64,000 nucleotides of DNA from positions 186,001 to 250,000 of the forward strand of contig CAZJVJ010000001.1 in the NCBI GenBank assembly GCA_964549635.1, given 5' to 3'. The stretch comes from VGNY01 sp964549635. GTDB lineage: Bacteria > Chloroflexota > Dehalococcoidia > GIF9 > UBA5629. The translations under genes were made by a program, and so were the position numbers. Positions 40,443 through 49,106 of this stretch are shown here, piece by piece (the first letter of the stretch is position 1; each line of letters opens with the position of its first letter). A model generated the notes under the pieces. It was not told where the DNA came from. It was given only the letters and a program-made list of their open reading frames with translations, and did not search any database.

Positions 40443-41609
40443 ATGAAAATCCACGAATACCAGGCAAAGGCATTGCTGGCCGAGTTTGGCATTCCTGTGC
40501 CTAAAGGTAGCGTAGCTACCACACCGGCAGAGGCTAAGAAAATAGCCGCTGAACTGGGTGGCAAGGTGGCCATCAAGGCCCAGGTATATGCCGGCGGTAG
40601 AGGTAAGGCCGGTGGCATAAAGGTAGCCAGCACACCTGAGGAAGCAGAAAAGCTGGCAGCGCAGATACTTGGCACGAGACTGGTAACACACCAGACAACC
40701 CCTGATGGGGTGCCGGTGAGCAGGGTACTGGTTGAGGAGGCGGTTGAGGTCCAGCGAGAGCTCTACCTCAGCATCATTATCGATAATGCCAGCCGGATGC
40801 CGGTGATGATGGCTAGTGAAGCCGGGGGTATGGACATTGAAGAGATGGCTAGAGTCAACCCGGAGAAAATCCTTAAAGCCCATATTGACCCCGCAACTGG
40901 CTTTCAGGCATTTCAGGGACGTAAGCTGGCTTATGGTATGAACCTAACCGCAGCTCAGATAAGACCAGCCACCAGCCTGATGACAAACCTGTACAAATTA
41001 TTTCAGACGAAAGACTGCTCCCTAGCCGAGATAAATCCACTGGTTGTTACCAATGATGGTGCGCTGCTGGCTCTTGATGCCAAGTTGAACTTCGATGATA
41101 ACGCCCTTTTCCGCCATAGCGACATCGAACAACTTCGTGACGTGGAACAGGAGGACCCCCTTGAAGTCAAAGCCAATGAGCTGGGAATTAAGAACTACAT
41201 AAAAATGGACGGCAATATCGGCTGCATGGTCAACGGGGCCGGCCTGGCTATGGCGGTTATGGACCTTATTACCCACGCCGGCGGTAGACCAGCCAATTTT
41301 CTTGATACCGGCACGGTAAACGACCCTGGGCGTATCGTCAATGCGTTCAAGATTTTCACCACCGACCCTAGCGTGAAGGCAATCCTGATTAACATATTCG
41401 GCGGCATGGCCAGAGTGGACGTCATCGCCCGTGGCATCGTTGAAGCTCATAAACAGATGGACGTCAGACTTCCGCTTATCGTCAGGTTGGCCGGGACCAA
41501 TGTTGAGGAGGGGAAACGTATTCTAGCCGAATCCGGAATAAGATATATTGAGGCAGCGGACTTCTACGATGCTGCCCGCAAGGCAGTAGAAGCAGCTAAA
41601 GGGAGATAG
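40443..41609 (+). CDS. sucC: Succinyl-CoA synthetase, beta subunit
   Basis: A 388-residue ATP-grasp subunit with the N-terminal K-I-H-E-Y-Q-A-K-A-L-L, G-G-R-G-K-A-G-G-I-K and C-terminal N-I-F-G-G-M-A-R and E-G-K motifs. It makes ATP (or GTP) from succinyl-CoA, or runs in reverse to activate succinate. AAGGAGGG precedes it by 7 bases. Its partner sucD is 3 bases downstream. A B12 acyl-CoA mutase operon converges on this cluster, a setting that suggests a succinyl-CoA or propionyl-CoA branch, although the mutase is unusual. Confidence 0.95.
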   Translation: MKIHEYQAKALLAEFGIPVPKGSVATTPAEAKKIAAELGGKVAIKAQVYAGGRGKAGGIKVASTPEEAEKLAAQILGTRLVTHQTTPDGVPVSRVLVEEAVEVQRELYLSIIIDNASRMPVMMASEAGGMDIEEMARVNPEKILKAHIDPATGFQAFQGRKLAYGMNLTAAQIRPATSLMTNLYKLFQTKDCSLAEINPLVVTNDGALLALDAKLNFDDNALFRHSDIEQLRDVEQEDPLEVKANELGIKNYIKMDGNIGCMVNGAGLAMAVMDLITHAGGRPANFLDTGTVNDPGRIVNAFKIFTTDPSVKAILINIFGGMARVDVIARGIVEAHKQMDVRLPLIVRLAGTNVEEGKRILAESGIRYIEAADFYDAARKAVEAAKGR

Positions 41610-41612
41610 GAA

Positions 41613-42491
41613 ATGAGTATTCTTATCGATGAAAAAACCAGACTATTAGTCCAGGGCATCACCGGCAGCGAAGGCAGCTTTCATACCCAAAAGTGCATCG
41701 AATATGGTACTAAGGTTGTAGCCGGTGTTACCCCAGGAAAGGGTGGCACTCATATATTAGGGGTACCCGTTTTCAATACCGTGGAATCAGCGGTAAGGGA
41801 AACGGGCGCCAATGCCAGTATGGTCTTCGTACCCCCTGCCTTCGCTACAGACGCGATTCTAGAAGCTGCCGATGCAGGCATCCCGCTAATCGTATGTATC
41901 ACCGAGGGTATCCCGATTCTGGAGATGGTAATGGTGCACAGTTACCTAAGAAACAAACCGACCCGGCTTATTGGCCCTAACTGCCCCGGGCTTATCTCGC
42001 CTGGAAAATGCAAGGCTGGGCTCATGGCTGGTGAAATCCACCTTCCGGGCAACGTAGGCGTGGTCTCCCGCAGTGGCACTCTCACTTACGAAACGGTTGC
42101 CCAATTAACGAGGCTGGGCATCGGCCAGTCTACCTGCGTCGGCATAGGTGGGGACCCCCTTCCTGGCAGTACATTCGTTGATATACTCGAGCTATTCCAA
42201 GAAGATAATGACACTAAGGCGGTGGTCCTCATAGGCGAAATCGGTGGCACTGCCGAGCAGGAGGCTGCTAAATTCATCAAGGAAAAGATGACAAAACCGG
42301 TGGTCGCCTTTGTGGCCGGGGCTACGGCCCCACCTGGCAGAAGGATGGGGCATGCCGGAGCTATCATCAGCGGCAGCTCAGGAAGAGCCCAGGATAAGAT
42401 AGCGGCATTGGCCAATGCTGGAGCTACAATAGCCCCCAATCCCGCCGAAATCGGGCTCACCATGAAGAAAGTGCTGGAGGGCAAACCATGA
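41613..42491 (+). CDS. sucD: Succinyl-CoA synthetase, alpha subunit
   Basis: A 292-residue alpha subunit with the CoA-binding Rossmann domain (V-Q-G-I-T-G-S-E-G) and the phosphohistidine loop G-H-A-G-A-I-I in G-R-R-M-G-H-A-G-A. The P-N-C-P-G motif is present. Forms the active heterodimer with SucC. Its end overlaps the next gene by 4 bases (ATGA). Confidence 0.95.
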   Translation: MSILIDEKTRLLVQGITGSEGSFHTQKCIEYGTKVVAGVTPGKGGTHILGVPVFNTVESAVRETGANASMVFVPPAFATDAILEAADAGIPLIVCITEGIPILEMVMVHSYLRNKPTRLIGPNCPGLISPGKCKAGLMAGEIHLPGNVGVVSRSGTLTYETVAQLTRLGIGQSTCVGIGGDPLPGSTFVDILELFQEDNDTKAVVLIGEIGGTAEQEAAKFIKEKMTKPVVAFVAGATAPPGRRMGHAGAIISGSSGRAQDKIAALANAGATIAPNPAEIGLTMKKVLEGKP

Positions 42492-43162
42492 GCGAAATGG
42501 AAAAATACCTCAGGCCCTCACCCACAATCGACTCGGATAATGAGCTTATAATAAACAAGGCAAGGGAATTGACCAGAGATAAAGAAACGCCCCAGGATAA
42601 GGCGAAAAGCCTTTTTTATTGGGTAAGGGACAATATTAAATACAACCCATTGGTGCCTCTGGAGATCTTTGAAGACTACAAGGCAAGCAAGACGCTGCAA
42701 AGAGGAGAGGGCTTTTGCGTGGAAAAGGCAGCAGTGCTGGCGGCCTTCTGCCGATCTGCAGGTATCCCAGCACGCCTACACTTGGCAGATATTAGAAACC
42801 ACCTCGTCTCTGAAAGACTGCGCGAAATCATGGGGACGAATCTTTTTACCTACCACGGTTGGACCGAGTTGTTCTTGGGGGGCAAATGGATCAAGGCTAC
42901 ACCCGCGTTCGACCTCAAGATGTGCCTGGATAACAGGATTATACCTGTGGAGTTCGATGGTAAAAATGACGCACTGTTCCATGCCTATAATATGGACGGG
43001 AAATTACATATCGAATACGTTGCAGACCACGGGCACCGCATAGATGTGCCTGTAGACGAAATACTCGCAGCCTGGGAGAAACATTACGGGCTGGCCGCCC
43101 AGGAACGGCTGAACCGCCTGAAAAACTTAGAAAAGGCGAACAACACGCCCGATAAGCCTTGA
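42488..43162 (+). CDS. Transglutaminase-like cysteine protein
   Basis: A 224-residue transglutaminase-fold protein. The Cys-His-Asp triad appears as C77 (G-E-G-F-C-V-E-K-A), H123 (Y-H-G-W-T-E-L) and D142 (T-P-A-F-D-L). No signal peptide. Bacterial members act as proteases, amidases or peptide cross-linkers; the target is unknown. It overlaps sucD by 4 bases, so it is part of the succinyl-CoA synthetase operon, an uncommon partnership. Confidence 0.85.
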   Translation: MSEMEKYLRPSPTIDSDNELIINKARELTRDKETPQDKAKSLFYWVRDNIKYNPLVPLEIFEDYKASKTLQRGEGFCVEKAAVLAAFCRSAGIPARLHLADIRNHLVSERLREIMGTNLFTYHGWTELFLGGKWIKATPAFDLKMCLDNRIIPVEFDGKNDALFHAYNMDGKLHIEYVADHGHRIDVPVDEILAAWEKHYGLAAQERLNRLKNLEKANNTPDKP

Positions 43163-43254
43163 GAAAGAAGGCATATCTTTTGCCAAAAGTAATCAAGATT
43201 AGTATATGCAGCTATCGGTGTACATATTGCAGGTTGCTAGGAGGGGAGTGGTAA
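43159..43254 (+). pseudogene. 31-codon frame with a radical-SAM-like CX3CX2C motif
   Basis: A TTG overlaps the transglutaminase stop (TTGA), the same coupling seen after serS. The frame reads MRKKAYLLPKVIKIS, then C-S-Y-R-C-T-Y-C-R-L-L-G-G-E-W and a TAA. The C-x3-C-x2-C spacing and context look like the iron-sulfur loop at the start of a radical SAM enzyme, so this may be the stub of a lost gene. Overlapping small frames follow: a GTG-started 27-residue hydrophobic one (43255-43338) behind AGGAGGGG, and a 54-residue one (43206-43370). None is certain. The gap to 43430 holds no other feature. Confidence 0.35.
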
Positions 43255-43430
43255 GTGAATATCTACAAAGCGAGAACGAAACAAATTGTTATTGTGGTGA
43301 TGACAGTAGCTGTTTTTTCGCCAGCTGGGAAAAACTAAACCGAAGTGCCTCAAGAGCTCAGGTACAATAAAAATATAGTGGTGCAGCTCCAGACTACTAC
43401 TTAACTGTGTAATCCCGAAGGTTATCACTT

Positions 43431-45098
43431 TCAGGCGAATGGGTATTCCAGCACACCAAGCGGGTCATAAGGCAGCCCGATGCCCATCCGCTTAACCCCA
43501 CTTACCTCACCGGTGGTACAGCCGGCCTTGCAACACTCCTTTTCATACTCACAGATATCGGATTCCTCGTTTTCAGTGGCTTTCAACAATGCTTGCAGAG
43601 CCCTCTTCACCTTGTTCTGGTCACGCTTTCGCTTGAATTCCTTCAGGCTCTCGATATGGCGTTGCACCAGCTCGAAGTCGACCTGGCTGAGATAGACTGC
43701 TATATCAGCATCCTCTTCTTCGGGAACGGTGTACTCATTGACACCAACCACGATGCGTTCTTTGCTCTCAACTTCTCTCTGATACCTGAACCAGGCGGTC
43801 TCCATTTCTCTGTCGATGTAGCCGCTGGCCACGGCCGCCGCAAAGCCACCCATTCCCTCAATGGTATCCAGGATTTTCTGCATCTTTTCCTCAAGCTGCA
43901 GTGTTAGGCTTTCCATGTAATAGGAACCAGCCAGTGGGTCAGCCACGGTGGTAACCCCTGTCTCATTAGCCAGAATTTGCTGTGTCCTGACGGCCAGAGT
44001 AGCCGCTTCCTGGGTAGGTATAGCAATGGGCTCATCGTAACTGGCGACCTGAAGCGACTGCGTGCTCCCCAGAACCGCTGCCAGTGCAGCGTAGGCGGCA
44101 CGAATAACATTTATCGTCGCCTGCTGCCTCTCCATGATAATTCCGGCTGTGTTGACATGGTACTTCAGCGCCAGCGATCTTGGGTCCTTCGCCCCAAATT
44201 TCTCTTTCAGCGTCCGGGCCCATATAGCTCTGGCTGCTCTAAACTTGGCTACCTCTTCAAAAATGTCTATCATAACGCTGAAGGTAAAGCTGACTTTCGG
44301 CGCCACCACATCAATAGACACGCCTCGTTCCGTTATCAGTTTTAGCGCTTCAAAGGCATTGGCAAATATCCAGGCCACTTCTTCGGCAGCCCCGACACCA
44401 GTTTCCCTGATATTATAGGCGTTGAAGTTAGCCACATAGATTTTGGGGTATTTTTTAATCATATAATCAAGCTTATCTATGAACTCGTTCATCTGCCGTT
44501 TGGCCATATCGAACCACCATCCCCTGCCCCCATACATGCACACCGGAGCCCCCAGCACAGGCGGAACCATGGCATTGGTGGCCCTGAGTTCGTGAGGTGC
44601 GATACCCTGCTCCTCAGCAATAAGCATGTATGATGGTAAGGCAATGGGAGTAACCAGTGTCAGCATAACGCTCACCTGGTCCAGAGGAATGCCGTCTAGG
44701 ATCTGCCGCATGTCATCCATAGTGTCCACGGGCACGCCAACTCGCCCCACACAGCCCTCAGCCCAGGGATGGTCAGAATCAATTCCAATTTGCGTTGGCT
44801 GGTCACCTATGATGTTGATAGCGCTCTCCCCAGTGCTGAGCAAATACTTCAACCTCTCATTGGTCAACCTAGGTGTGGGACAGCCGGTGATCTGCCGCTG
44901 ACTCCACAATCGCCCACGGTACATATCGGGATAAATTCCCCTCTTGTAGGGATACTCACCGGGATTGCCTATGCAACGGGCATAATCGATATCCTTTATG
45001 TCCTCCGGGGTATAAACTGCCTTGACTGGGAGCCCTGACCAGGTTTCCTTCCGCCGTGCCCCTTGAAAATACCTACTTCTTATTTCCTGAGTCTTCAT
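43431..45098 (-). CDS. Divergent B12-dependent acyl-CoA mutase, large subunit
   Basis: A 555-residue stand-alone catalytic barrel of the methylmalonyl-CoA mutase superfamily. Global blocks are clear: R-G-I-Y-P-D-M-Y-R-G-R-L-W, D-S-D-H-P, F-E-E-V-A-K-F-R-A-A-R, L-A-A-V-L-G-S-T-Q-S-L and D-P-L-A-G-S-Y-Y. The acyl-pocket residues differ. MCM Tyr89 is I70 (R-Q-I-T-G), as in hydroxyisobutyryl-CoA mutases, but the Asp117 of those enzymes is I97; catalytic His244 of MCM (G-Y-H-I-R-E-A-G) is N229; the Q-N-D-I-L-K-E-Y stretch is replaced by A-T-N-A-M-V-P-P. The C-terminus has four cysteines (516-527). The substrate is therefore probably not methylmalonyl-CoA. It overlaps its B12 subunit by 4 bases. 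Confidence 0.85.
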   Translation of the reverse strand: MKTQEIRSRYFQGARRKETWSGLPVKAVYTPEDIKDIDYARCIGNPGEYPYKRGIYPDMYRGRLWSQRQITGCPTPRLTNERLKYLLSTGESAINIIGDQPTQIGIDSDHPWAEGCVGRVGVPVDTMDDMRQILDGIPLDQVSVMLTLVTPIALPSYMLIAEEQGIAPHELRATNAMVPPVLGAPVCMYGGRGWWFDMAKRQMNEFIDKLDYMIKKYPKIYVANFNAYNIRETGVGAAEEVAWIFANAFEALKLITERGVSIDVVAPKVSFTFSVMIDIFEEVAKFRAARAIWARTLKEKFGAKDPRSLALKYHVNTAGIIMERQQATINVIRAAYAALAAVLGSTQSLQVASYDEPIAIPTQEAATLAVRTQQILANETGVTTVADPLAGSYYMESLTLQLEEKMQKILDTIEGMGGFAAAVASGYIDREMETAWFRYQREVESKERIVVGVNEYTVPEEEDADIAVYLSQVDFELVQRHIESLKEFKRKRDQNKVKRALQALLKATENEESDICEYEKECCKAGCTTGEVSGVKRMGIGLPYDPLGVLEYPFA

Positions 45099-45517
45099 TT
45101 CGCCTCCCTGCTACGTTTCTTATGTGCGTTCTCCATTATATATGCCACTGATTTACTCATCGACGTGCCACTGGGGAAAACTGCATCTACCCCCATTTTT
45201 TTGAGCAGTGGAATATCAGCCCGGGGGATATTGCCACCGACAACCAGCAGCCTATCCTCAAGGCCATTCGCTTGCATCTGTTCTACCATCTGCCGGCATA
45301 GCGGCACATGGTCAGCACCCTGAAAGCTAAGACCGATTACATCCACATCCTCCTCGCTAGCAACCCTGGCTATCCTTTCCGCTGTTTGATGCGTACCCAC
45401 ATAGACCACTTCCATTCCGGCATCACGCAGCCATGCAGCCACCATTCTGATGCCCCGGTCATGTCCATCAAGCCCGATCTTGCCCAGCAGCACTCGAATT
45501 GAATCCACCATACTCAT
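45095..45517 (-). CDS. B12-binding small subunit of the acyl-CoA mutase
   Basis: A 140-residue cobalamin-binding domain of the mutase C-terminal type. D17-G-H19-D-R-G22 is the D-x-H-x-x-G signature whose histidine binds cobalt from below; the S-F-Q-G-A-D-H and V-V-G-G-N-I-P loops cradle the corrin. It pairs with the large subunit to form an active heterodimer. A second ATG at 45511 has a better-spaced GGGGG and may be the true start. MerR-type regulator lies upstream. Confidence 0.93.
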   Translation of the reverse strand: MSMVDSIRVLLGKIGLDGHDRGIRMVAAWLRDAGMEVVYVGTHQTAERIARVASEEDVDVIGLSFQGADHVPLCRQMVEQMQANGLEDRLLVVGGNIPRADIPLLKKMGVDAVFPSGTSMSKSVAYIMENAHKKRSREAK

Positions 45518-45598
45518 TCCCCCTTCAAATCTTAACCACTAATTTCCAAGCCACGGTGTGGTGTTACCTTTGTTGCAGTTTATATTTAACCGCCAATT

Positions 45599-46021
45599 TC
45601 AAAGTAGCTTTTTGACCCGTTCAATCTCGCTGATCAGCAATCTGCGGTAGCTTTCCAGCTTCTTCAGTTTGTCTTCCACTTCCTGAAGGTGGGTCTGTAA
45701 TATTTCAATGCTGCGCACAACAACACTTCTTTCTGTACCAGTCTGTCTGAAAACCTCCACCAGCTCCTTCAATTCAGCCAGCGACAGCCCCAGAAGCTGT
45801 TTCCCGCGTCGTATCAGACGTAACTGGTAAAGATGCTCGTCTGTGTACACCCTGCGTCCGTTCACCCCACGGACTACCCCGACCAGCAAACCCATCTCCT
45901 CATAATAACGCACCGTCCGTGTAGTTAAGCCAGCTCGTCGCGCCAGCTCACCGATGCTCATGGTCTCTTTTGTGGATGGTGCTACTGTTTCTGTCTTCAC
46001 AGGCCACTCAAATTTTTGCAT
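45599..46021 (-). CDS. MerR-family regulator of the mutase operon
   Basis: A 140-residue MerR-family protein: winged helix with M-S-I-G-E-L-A-R-R-A-G-L-T-T-R-T-V-R-Y-Y-E-E-M-G-L-L, then a long dimerisation helix. There are no cysteines that would bind metal, so a small-molecule effector, perhaps an acyl-CoA, is likely. The wide upstream operator and promoter (46065-46111) suggest autorepression. Start may be at the internal ATG 45961 (family N-terminus); the first 20 residues are not conserved. It is 81 bases upstream of the mutase genes on the same strand. Confidence 0.88.
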   Translation of the reverse strand: MQKFEWPVKTETVAPSTKETMSIGELARRAGLTTRTVRYYEEMGLLVGVVRGVNGRRVYTDEHLYQLRLIRRGKQLLGLSLAELKELVEVFRQTGTERSVVVRSIEILQTHLQEVEDKLKKLESYRRLLISEIERVKKLL

Positions 46022-46064
46022 ATAACGGCTAAACCCTAATTACACCGTTACGCATGAAAGAACA

Positions 46065-46082
46065 GTTTACGTTAACGTCAAC
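46065..46082. promoter_or_regulatory. Near-perfect 18-bp palindrome, MerR operator
   Basis: GTTTACGTTAACGTCAAC: the two 9-base halves are complementary except at one pair (position 4 and its partner). It lies just downstream of the merR -10, over the transcription start, which fits repression. The shape resembles operators of MerR-type acyl-CoA regulators such as LiuR. Confidence 0.6.
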
Positions 46083-46111
46083 ATCTTATCACATGGTGAA
46101 ATGCTTGTCAA
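46083..46111 (-). promoter_or_regulatory. Promoter of merR-mutB-mutA
   Basis: Minus strand TTGACA (46106-46111), 17 bases, TAAGAT (46083-46088), directly followed by the palindrome. The start would be near 46076, inside the operator. Confidence 0.55.
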
Positions 46112-46146
46112 GGCCACTACCGACTGCCGTATAAGAAGCCGCCCAA

Positions 46147-47634
46147 ATGCGGGTATTCCAATTGCGTCTCGCTGGATGTATAATGACAGTGGTGGACCGC
46201 TACCCACTTATTGAGCAAATTTATCCTTCACGGGACGCTTCCGAGGTCTATGACCTGTTCCAGAATGAGCTGAACAGCTTTTTTCTGGACAGTGGCATGG
46301 ACCCGCAAAAACTGGGCAGATATTCTTTTATTGGCACTGACCCGTTCCTGATCATGAAAAGCCGGGGCAATCAGGTCACACTCATAGCCCAAGACAGACA
46401 GCAAACCGAACAGGGCAATCCCTTTGACATTCTAGGCAGACTACTTGAAACATACCGGCTAGACTCATTATCAGCCCCGGTGCCCTTCTGGGGCGGAGCT
46501 GTTGGCTATCTCAGCTATGACCTGTGCCACTTCATCGAACGCCTTCCCACCACAGCCATAGATGACCTTAAGTTGCCCGAGAGCTACTTCGGCTTCTATG
46601 ATGCTATACTTGCCTTTGATAACCTCGAGCACAAGACTTACGTCGTCTCCACTGGCTTTCCGGAGCTTGATGAGGAGTGCAGGTTGAAAAGGGCCAGATG
46701 CCGACTTGAAGAACTGAAAGGCCGACTGTCTTTGCACCCACCCATAGCCCTGGAAAATAGCTTGCATAATACCAGAAACATTGATGAGACAGTGCTGAAG
46801 GCCAACTTCACCCGTGAAGATTATATAAAAGCGGTGAACAGGGTCAGAGAGTATATTGCTGCTGGCGATGTATTCCAGGTGAACCTTTCCCAGCGCTTCG
46901 AGACCGACCTGTCCGTCCCACCCTATGAACTTTATCGCCGCCTAAGGCGAATAAATCCGGCACCGTTCGCCAGCTACCTAAACTTCGATGGAGTGACCGT
47001 TGTCAGCGCCTCACCAGAGAGATTCTTGCGTGTTGATGGCGACCGTGTCGAGACACGACCGATAAAAGGCACCAGACCGAGAGGCAAAAATCCCGTAGAA
47101 GATGCTGTGCTGGCACAGGAGTTGCTTAATAGCATAAAAGACCGCGCTGAGAACGTAATGATCGTTGACCTGGAAAGAAATGACTTAGGCAGGGTCTGTC
47201 AGTACGGCACGGTGAAGGTCACTGAGCTGCTTATACTTGAGACCTTCCCCACCGTCTTCCATCTGACCTCCACGGTTGTCGGCAGGCTGCGTCCTGACAA
47301 AGACCGCATTGACTTGCTCAAGGCCACATTCCCAGGCGGCTCCATCACCGGCGCCCCAAAAGTGCGGGCTATGGAGATTATAGACGAACTGGAACCAACG
47401 AGAAGAAGCATCTACACCGGCGCCATCGGGTATTTTAGCTTCGGCACCAACCTTGACCTCAACATAGTCATCCGCACCTTCATCATCAAAGACAATAAAG
47501 CCTACTTTCAGGTCGGTGGTGGCATTATCTATGACTCAAACGCTGAGGCAGAATATCAGGAGACACTCGATAAAGCAAAGGCTCTAATTCAGGCGCTCCG
47601 GTTGGCACCACAGGTGGCAGTGAGGACAAAGTGA
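46147..47634 (+). CDS. pabB: Aminodeoxychorismate synthase, component I
   Basis: A 495-residue chorismate-utilising enzyme. The motif P-I-K-G-T-R-P-R-G carries the lysine characteristic of PabB (TrpE has P-I-A-G-T), so this makes 4-amino-4-deoxychorismate for folate. The E-N-V-M-I-V-D-L-E-R-N-D and G-G-S-I-T-G-A-P-K blocks are intact. The exact start is uncertain: TATAAT at 46179-46184 lies inside the 5' part, so translation may begin at ATG 46183 or GTG 46189/46192. pabA overlaps its end by 4 bases. Confidence 0.92.
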   Translation: MRVFQLRLAGCIMTVVDRYPLIEQIYPSRDASEVYDLFQNELNSFFLDSGMDPQKLGRYSFIGTDPFLIMKSRGNQVTLIAQDRQQTEQGNPFDILGRLLETYRLDSLSAPVPFWGGAVGYLSYDLCHFIERLPTTAIDDLKLPESYFGFYDAILAFDNLEHKTYVVSTGFPELDEECRLKRARCRLEELKGRLSLHPPIALENSLHNTRNIDETVLKANFTREDYIKAVNRVREYIAAGDVFQVNLSQRFETDLSVPPYELYRRLRRINPAPFASYLNFDGVTVVSASPERFLRVDGDRVETRPIKGTRPRGKNPVEDAVLAQELLNSIKDRAENVMIVDLERNDLGRVCQYGTVKVTELLILETFPTVFHLTSTVVGRLRPDKDRIDLLKATFPGGSITGAPKVRAMEIIDELEPTRRSIYTGAIGYFSFGTNLDLNIVIRTFIIKDNKAYFQVGGGIIYDSNAEAEYQETLDKAKALIQALRLAPQVAVRTK

Positions 47635-48212
47635 TACTGGTCATCGACAACTACGATTCATTCGTTTACAACCTGGCACAATATCTTGGTGAGCTGGGCT
47701 GGGAACCGGTGGTCTATCGCAATGACCAGATAAGCCTGGCTGAAATCGAAAGGCTAGCCCCGAGCCACATAGTTATTTCGCCAGGACCCTGCACCCCGCT
47801 GGAAAGCGGCATCTCCAACGACGTAATAAGGCACTTTGCTGGCAAAATCCCTATACTCGGCGTCTGCCTCGGTCATCAGTGCATCGGTCATGTCTATGGC
47901 GGCATCATAGGACGGGCTTCTGTGCCTACCCACGGGAAGACGTCCCTTATCTGGCATGATGGCCAGACCATCTATAAGGGCATTAAAAACCCGTTTCCAG
48001 CAGCCCGTTATCACTCACTTATTATAAAACGCGAAAAGCTGCCTTCCTGCCTTCAGGTCACTGCCTGGACTGAAGAAGGTGAGATAATGGGCGTAAGGCA
48101 CAAAAACTATGCAGTGGAGGGCACACAGATACACCCCGAATCCATATTGACCGAAGTAGGACATGACCTGTTAGCCAACTTTCTAAGCCTCAACAGACCG
48201 GGCTGGCATTAG
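47631..48212 (+). CDS. pabA: Aminodeoxychorismate synthase, amidotransferase component
   Basis: A 193-residue class I glutamine amidotransferase that feeds ammonia to PabB. Nucleophile in G-V-C-L-G-H-Q, and the His-Glu pair in I-H-P-E-S. GTG start inside the pabB stop. It may also serve anthranilate synthase, as in some bacteria, but no trp gene is present. Confidence 0.93.
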   Translation: MILVIDNYDSFVYNLAQYLGELGWEPVVYRNDQISLAEIERLAPSHIVISPGPCTPLESGISNDVIRHFAGKIPILGVCLGHQCIGHVYGGIIGRASVPTHGKTSLIWHDGQTIYKGIKNPFPAARYHSLIIKREKLPSCLQVTAWTEEGEIMGVRHKNYAVEGTQIHPESILTEVGHDLLANFLSLNRPGWH

Positions 48213-48221
48213 GGTTCACCA

Positions 48222-49106
48222 ATGGAAAACACAGTCTATCTTAATGGTGCACTGATACCCGCTTCTCAAGCGGGGTTATCGCCCTTCGACCATGGCTTTC
48301 TTTATGGTTACGGGCTCTTTGAGACCATGAGGGCCTACGGAGGGGCCATCTTTCGTCTGAACCGCCATCTGGACCGGCTGCACCATGCTGCCGGGATGCT
48401 GGGCATGGCTTCAAAGCTAGCTGCCTATGACCTGGCGAAGGCCTGTTATGACGTCCTTAAAGCCAATAACCTAACTGATGCCCGGATAAGGCTTACCGTA
48501 TCAGCTGGTGCTGGCGATATAACCCCTAACCCGGATACCTGCCACGACATCACCGTATTCATCGCCGCCCGAAAACTGATACCATTACCATTTGAAGCCT
48601 ACGAACGTGGCTATGCGGCAGCCCTTTCCTCCTGGCGCCGAAACAGCCAGTCGCCGTTATCACAACTTAAGTCCACTTGCTACCTGGAAAACGTCCTGGC
48701 TAGACAGGAAGTCAAAAAAGCCGGTGCTGATGAAGCGCTGCTGCTCAACGAACGTGGTTTCCTGGTTGAGGGCAGCACCACAAATATCTTCCTGGTAAGC
48801 TCCCATATGCTCATAACGCCTTCAATTGAGAGCGGTGCCCTGTCCGGAATCACCAGAGAGGCAGTCATGGAATTAGCTCAATCGTTGGGTGCTGTGCTGA
48901 TCGTAAAAGATGTCGAGCTGAAGGAACTGATAGCGGCTGAAGAAGCGTTCCTGACCAATTCCATACTAGGAATCATGCCACTGACACGTTTCGATGACAG
49001 GCCCATCGCTTCAGGAAAGCCCGGCACCATGACCAGACGGCTTATGTCAGCCTACCATGAGCTTGTAGCCAGAGAGACCCAGCAAATGCTGCCTCCGCAG
49101 CCTTAG
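48222..49106 (+). CDS. pabC: 4-amino-4-deoxychorismate lyase
   Basis: A 294-residue fold-type IV PLP enzyme releasing p-aminobenzoate and pyruvate. The Y-G-Y-G-L-F-E-T-M-R start, the PLP lysine in S-Q-L-K-S-T-C-Y-L and E-G-S-T-T-N-I-F are visible. Its sequence is of the lyase/D-amino-acid-transaminase group; the pabB-pabA context decides for PabC. Folate pathway, matching folC. It ends 4 bases inside a convergent gene. Confidence 0.88.
   Translation: MENTVYLNGALIPASQAGLSPFDHGFLYGYGLFETMRAYGGAIFRLNRHLDRLHHAAGMLGMASKLAAYDLAKACYDVLKANNLTDARIRLTVSAGAGDITPNPDTCHDITVFIAARKLIPLPFEAYERGYAAALSSWRRNSQSPLSQLKSTCYLENVLARQEVKKAGADEALLLNERGFLVEGSTTNIFLVSSHMLITPSIESGALSGITREAVMELAQSLGAVLIVKDVELKELIAAEEAFLTNSILGIMPLTRFDDRPIASGKPGTMTRRLMSAYHELVARETQQMLPPQP

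Noticed and set aside
43431..45098. Plain methylmalonyl-CoA mutase
   Set aside because: The acyl-pocket and catalytic-histidine positions differ from that enzyme, so the specific name is withheld.
46147..47634. Anthranilate synthase TrpE
   Set aside because: The PIKGT lysine and the pabA-pabC neighbours indicate PabB.
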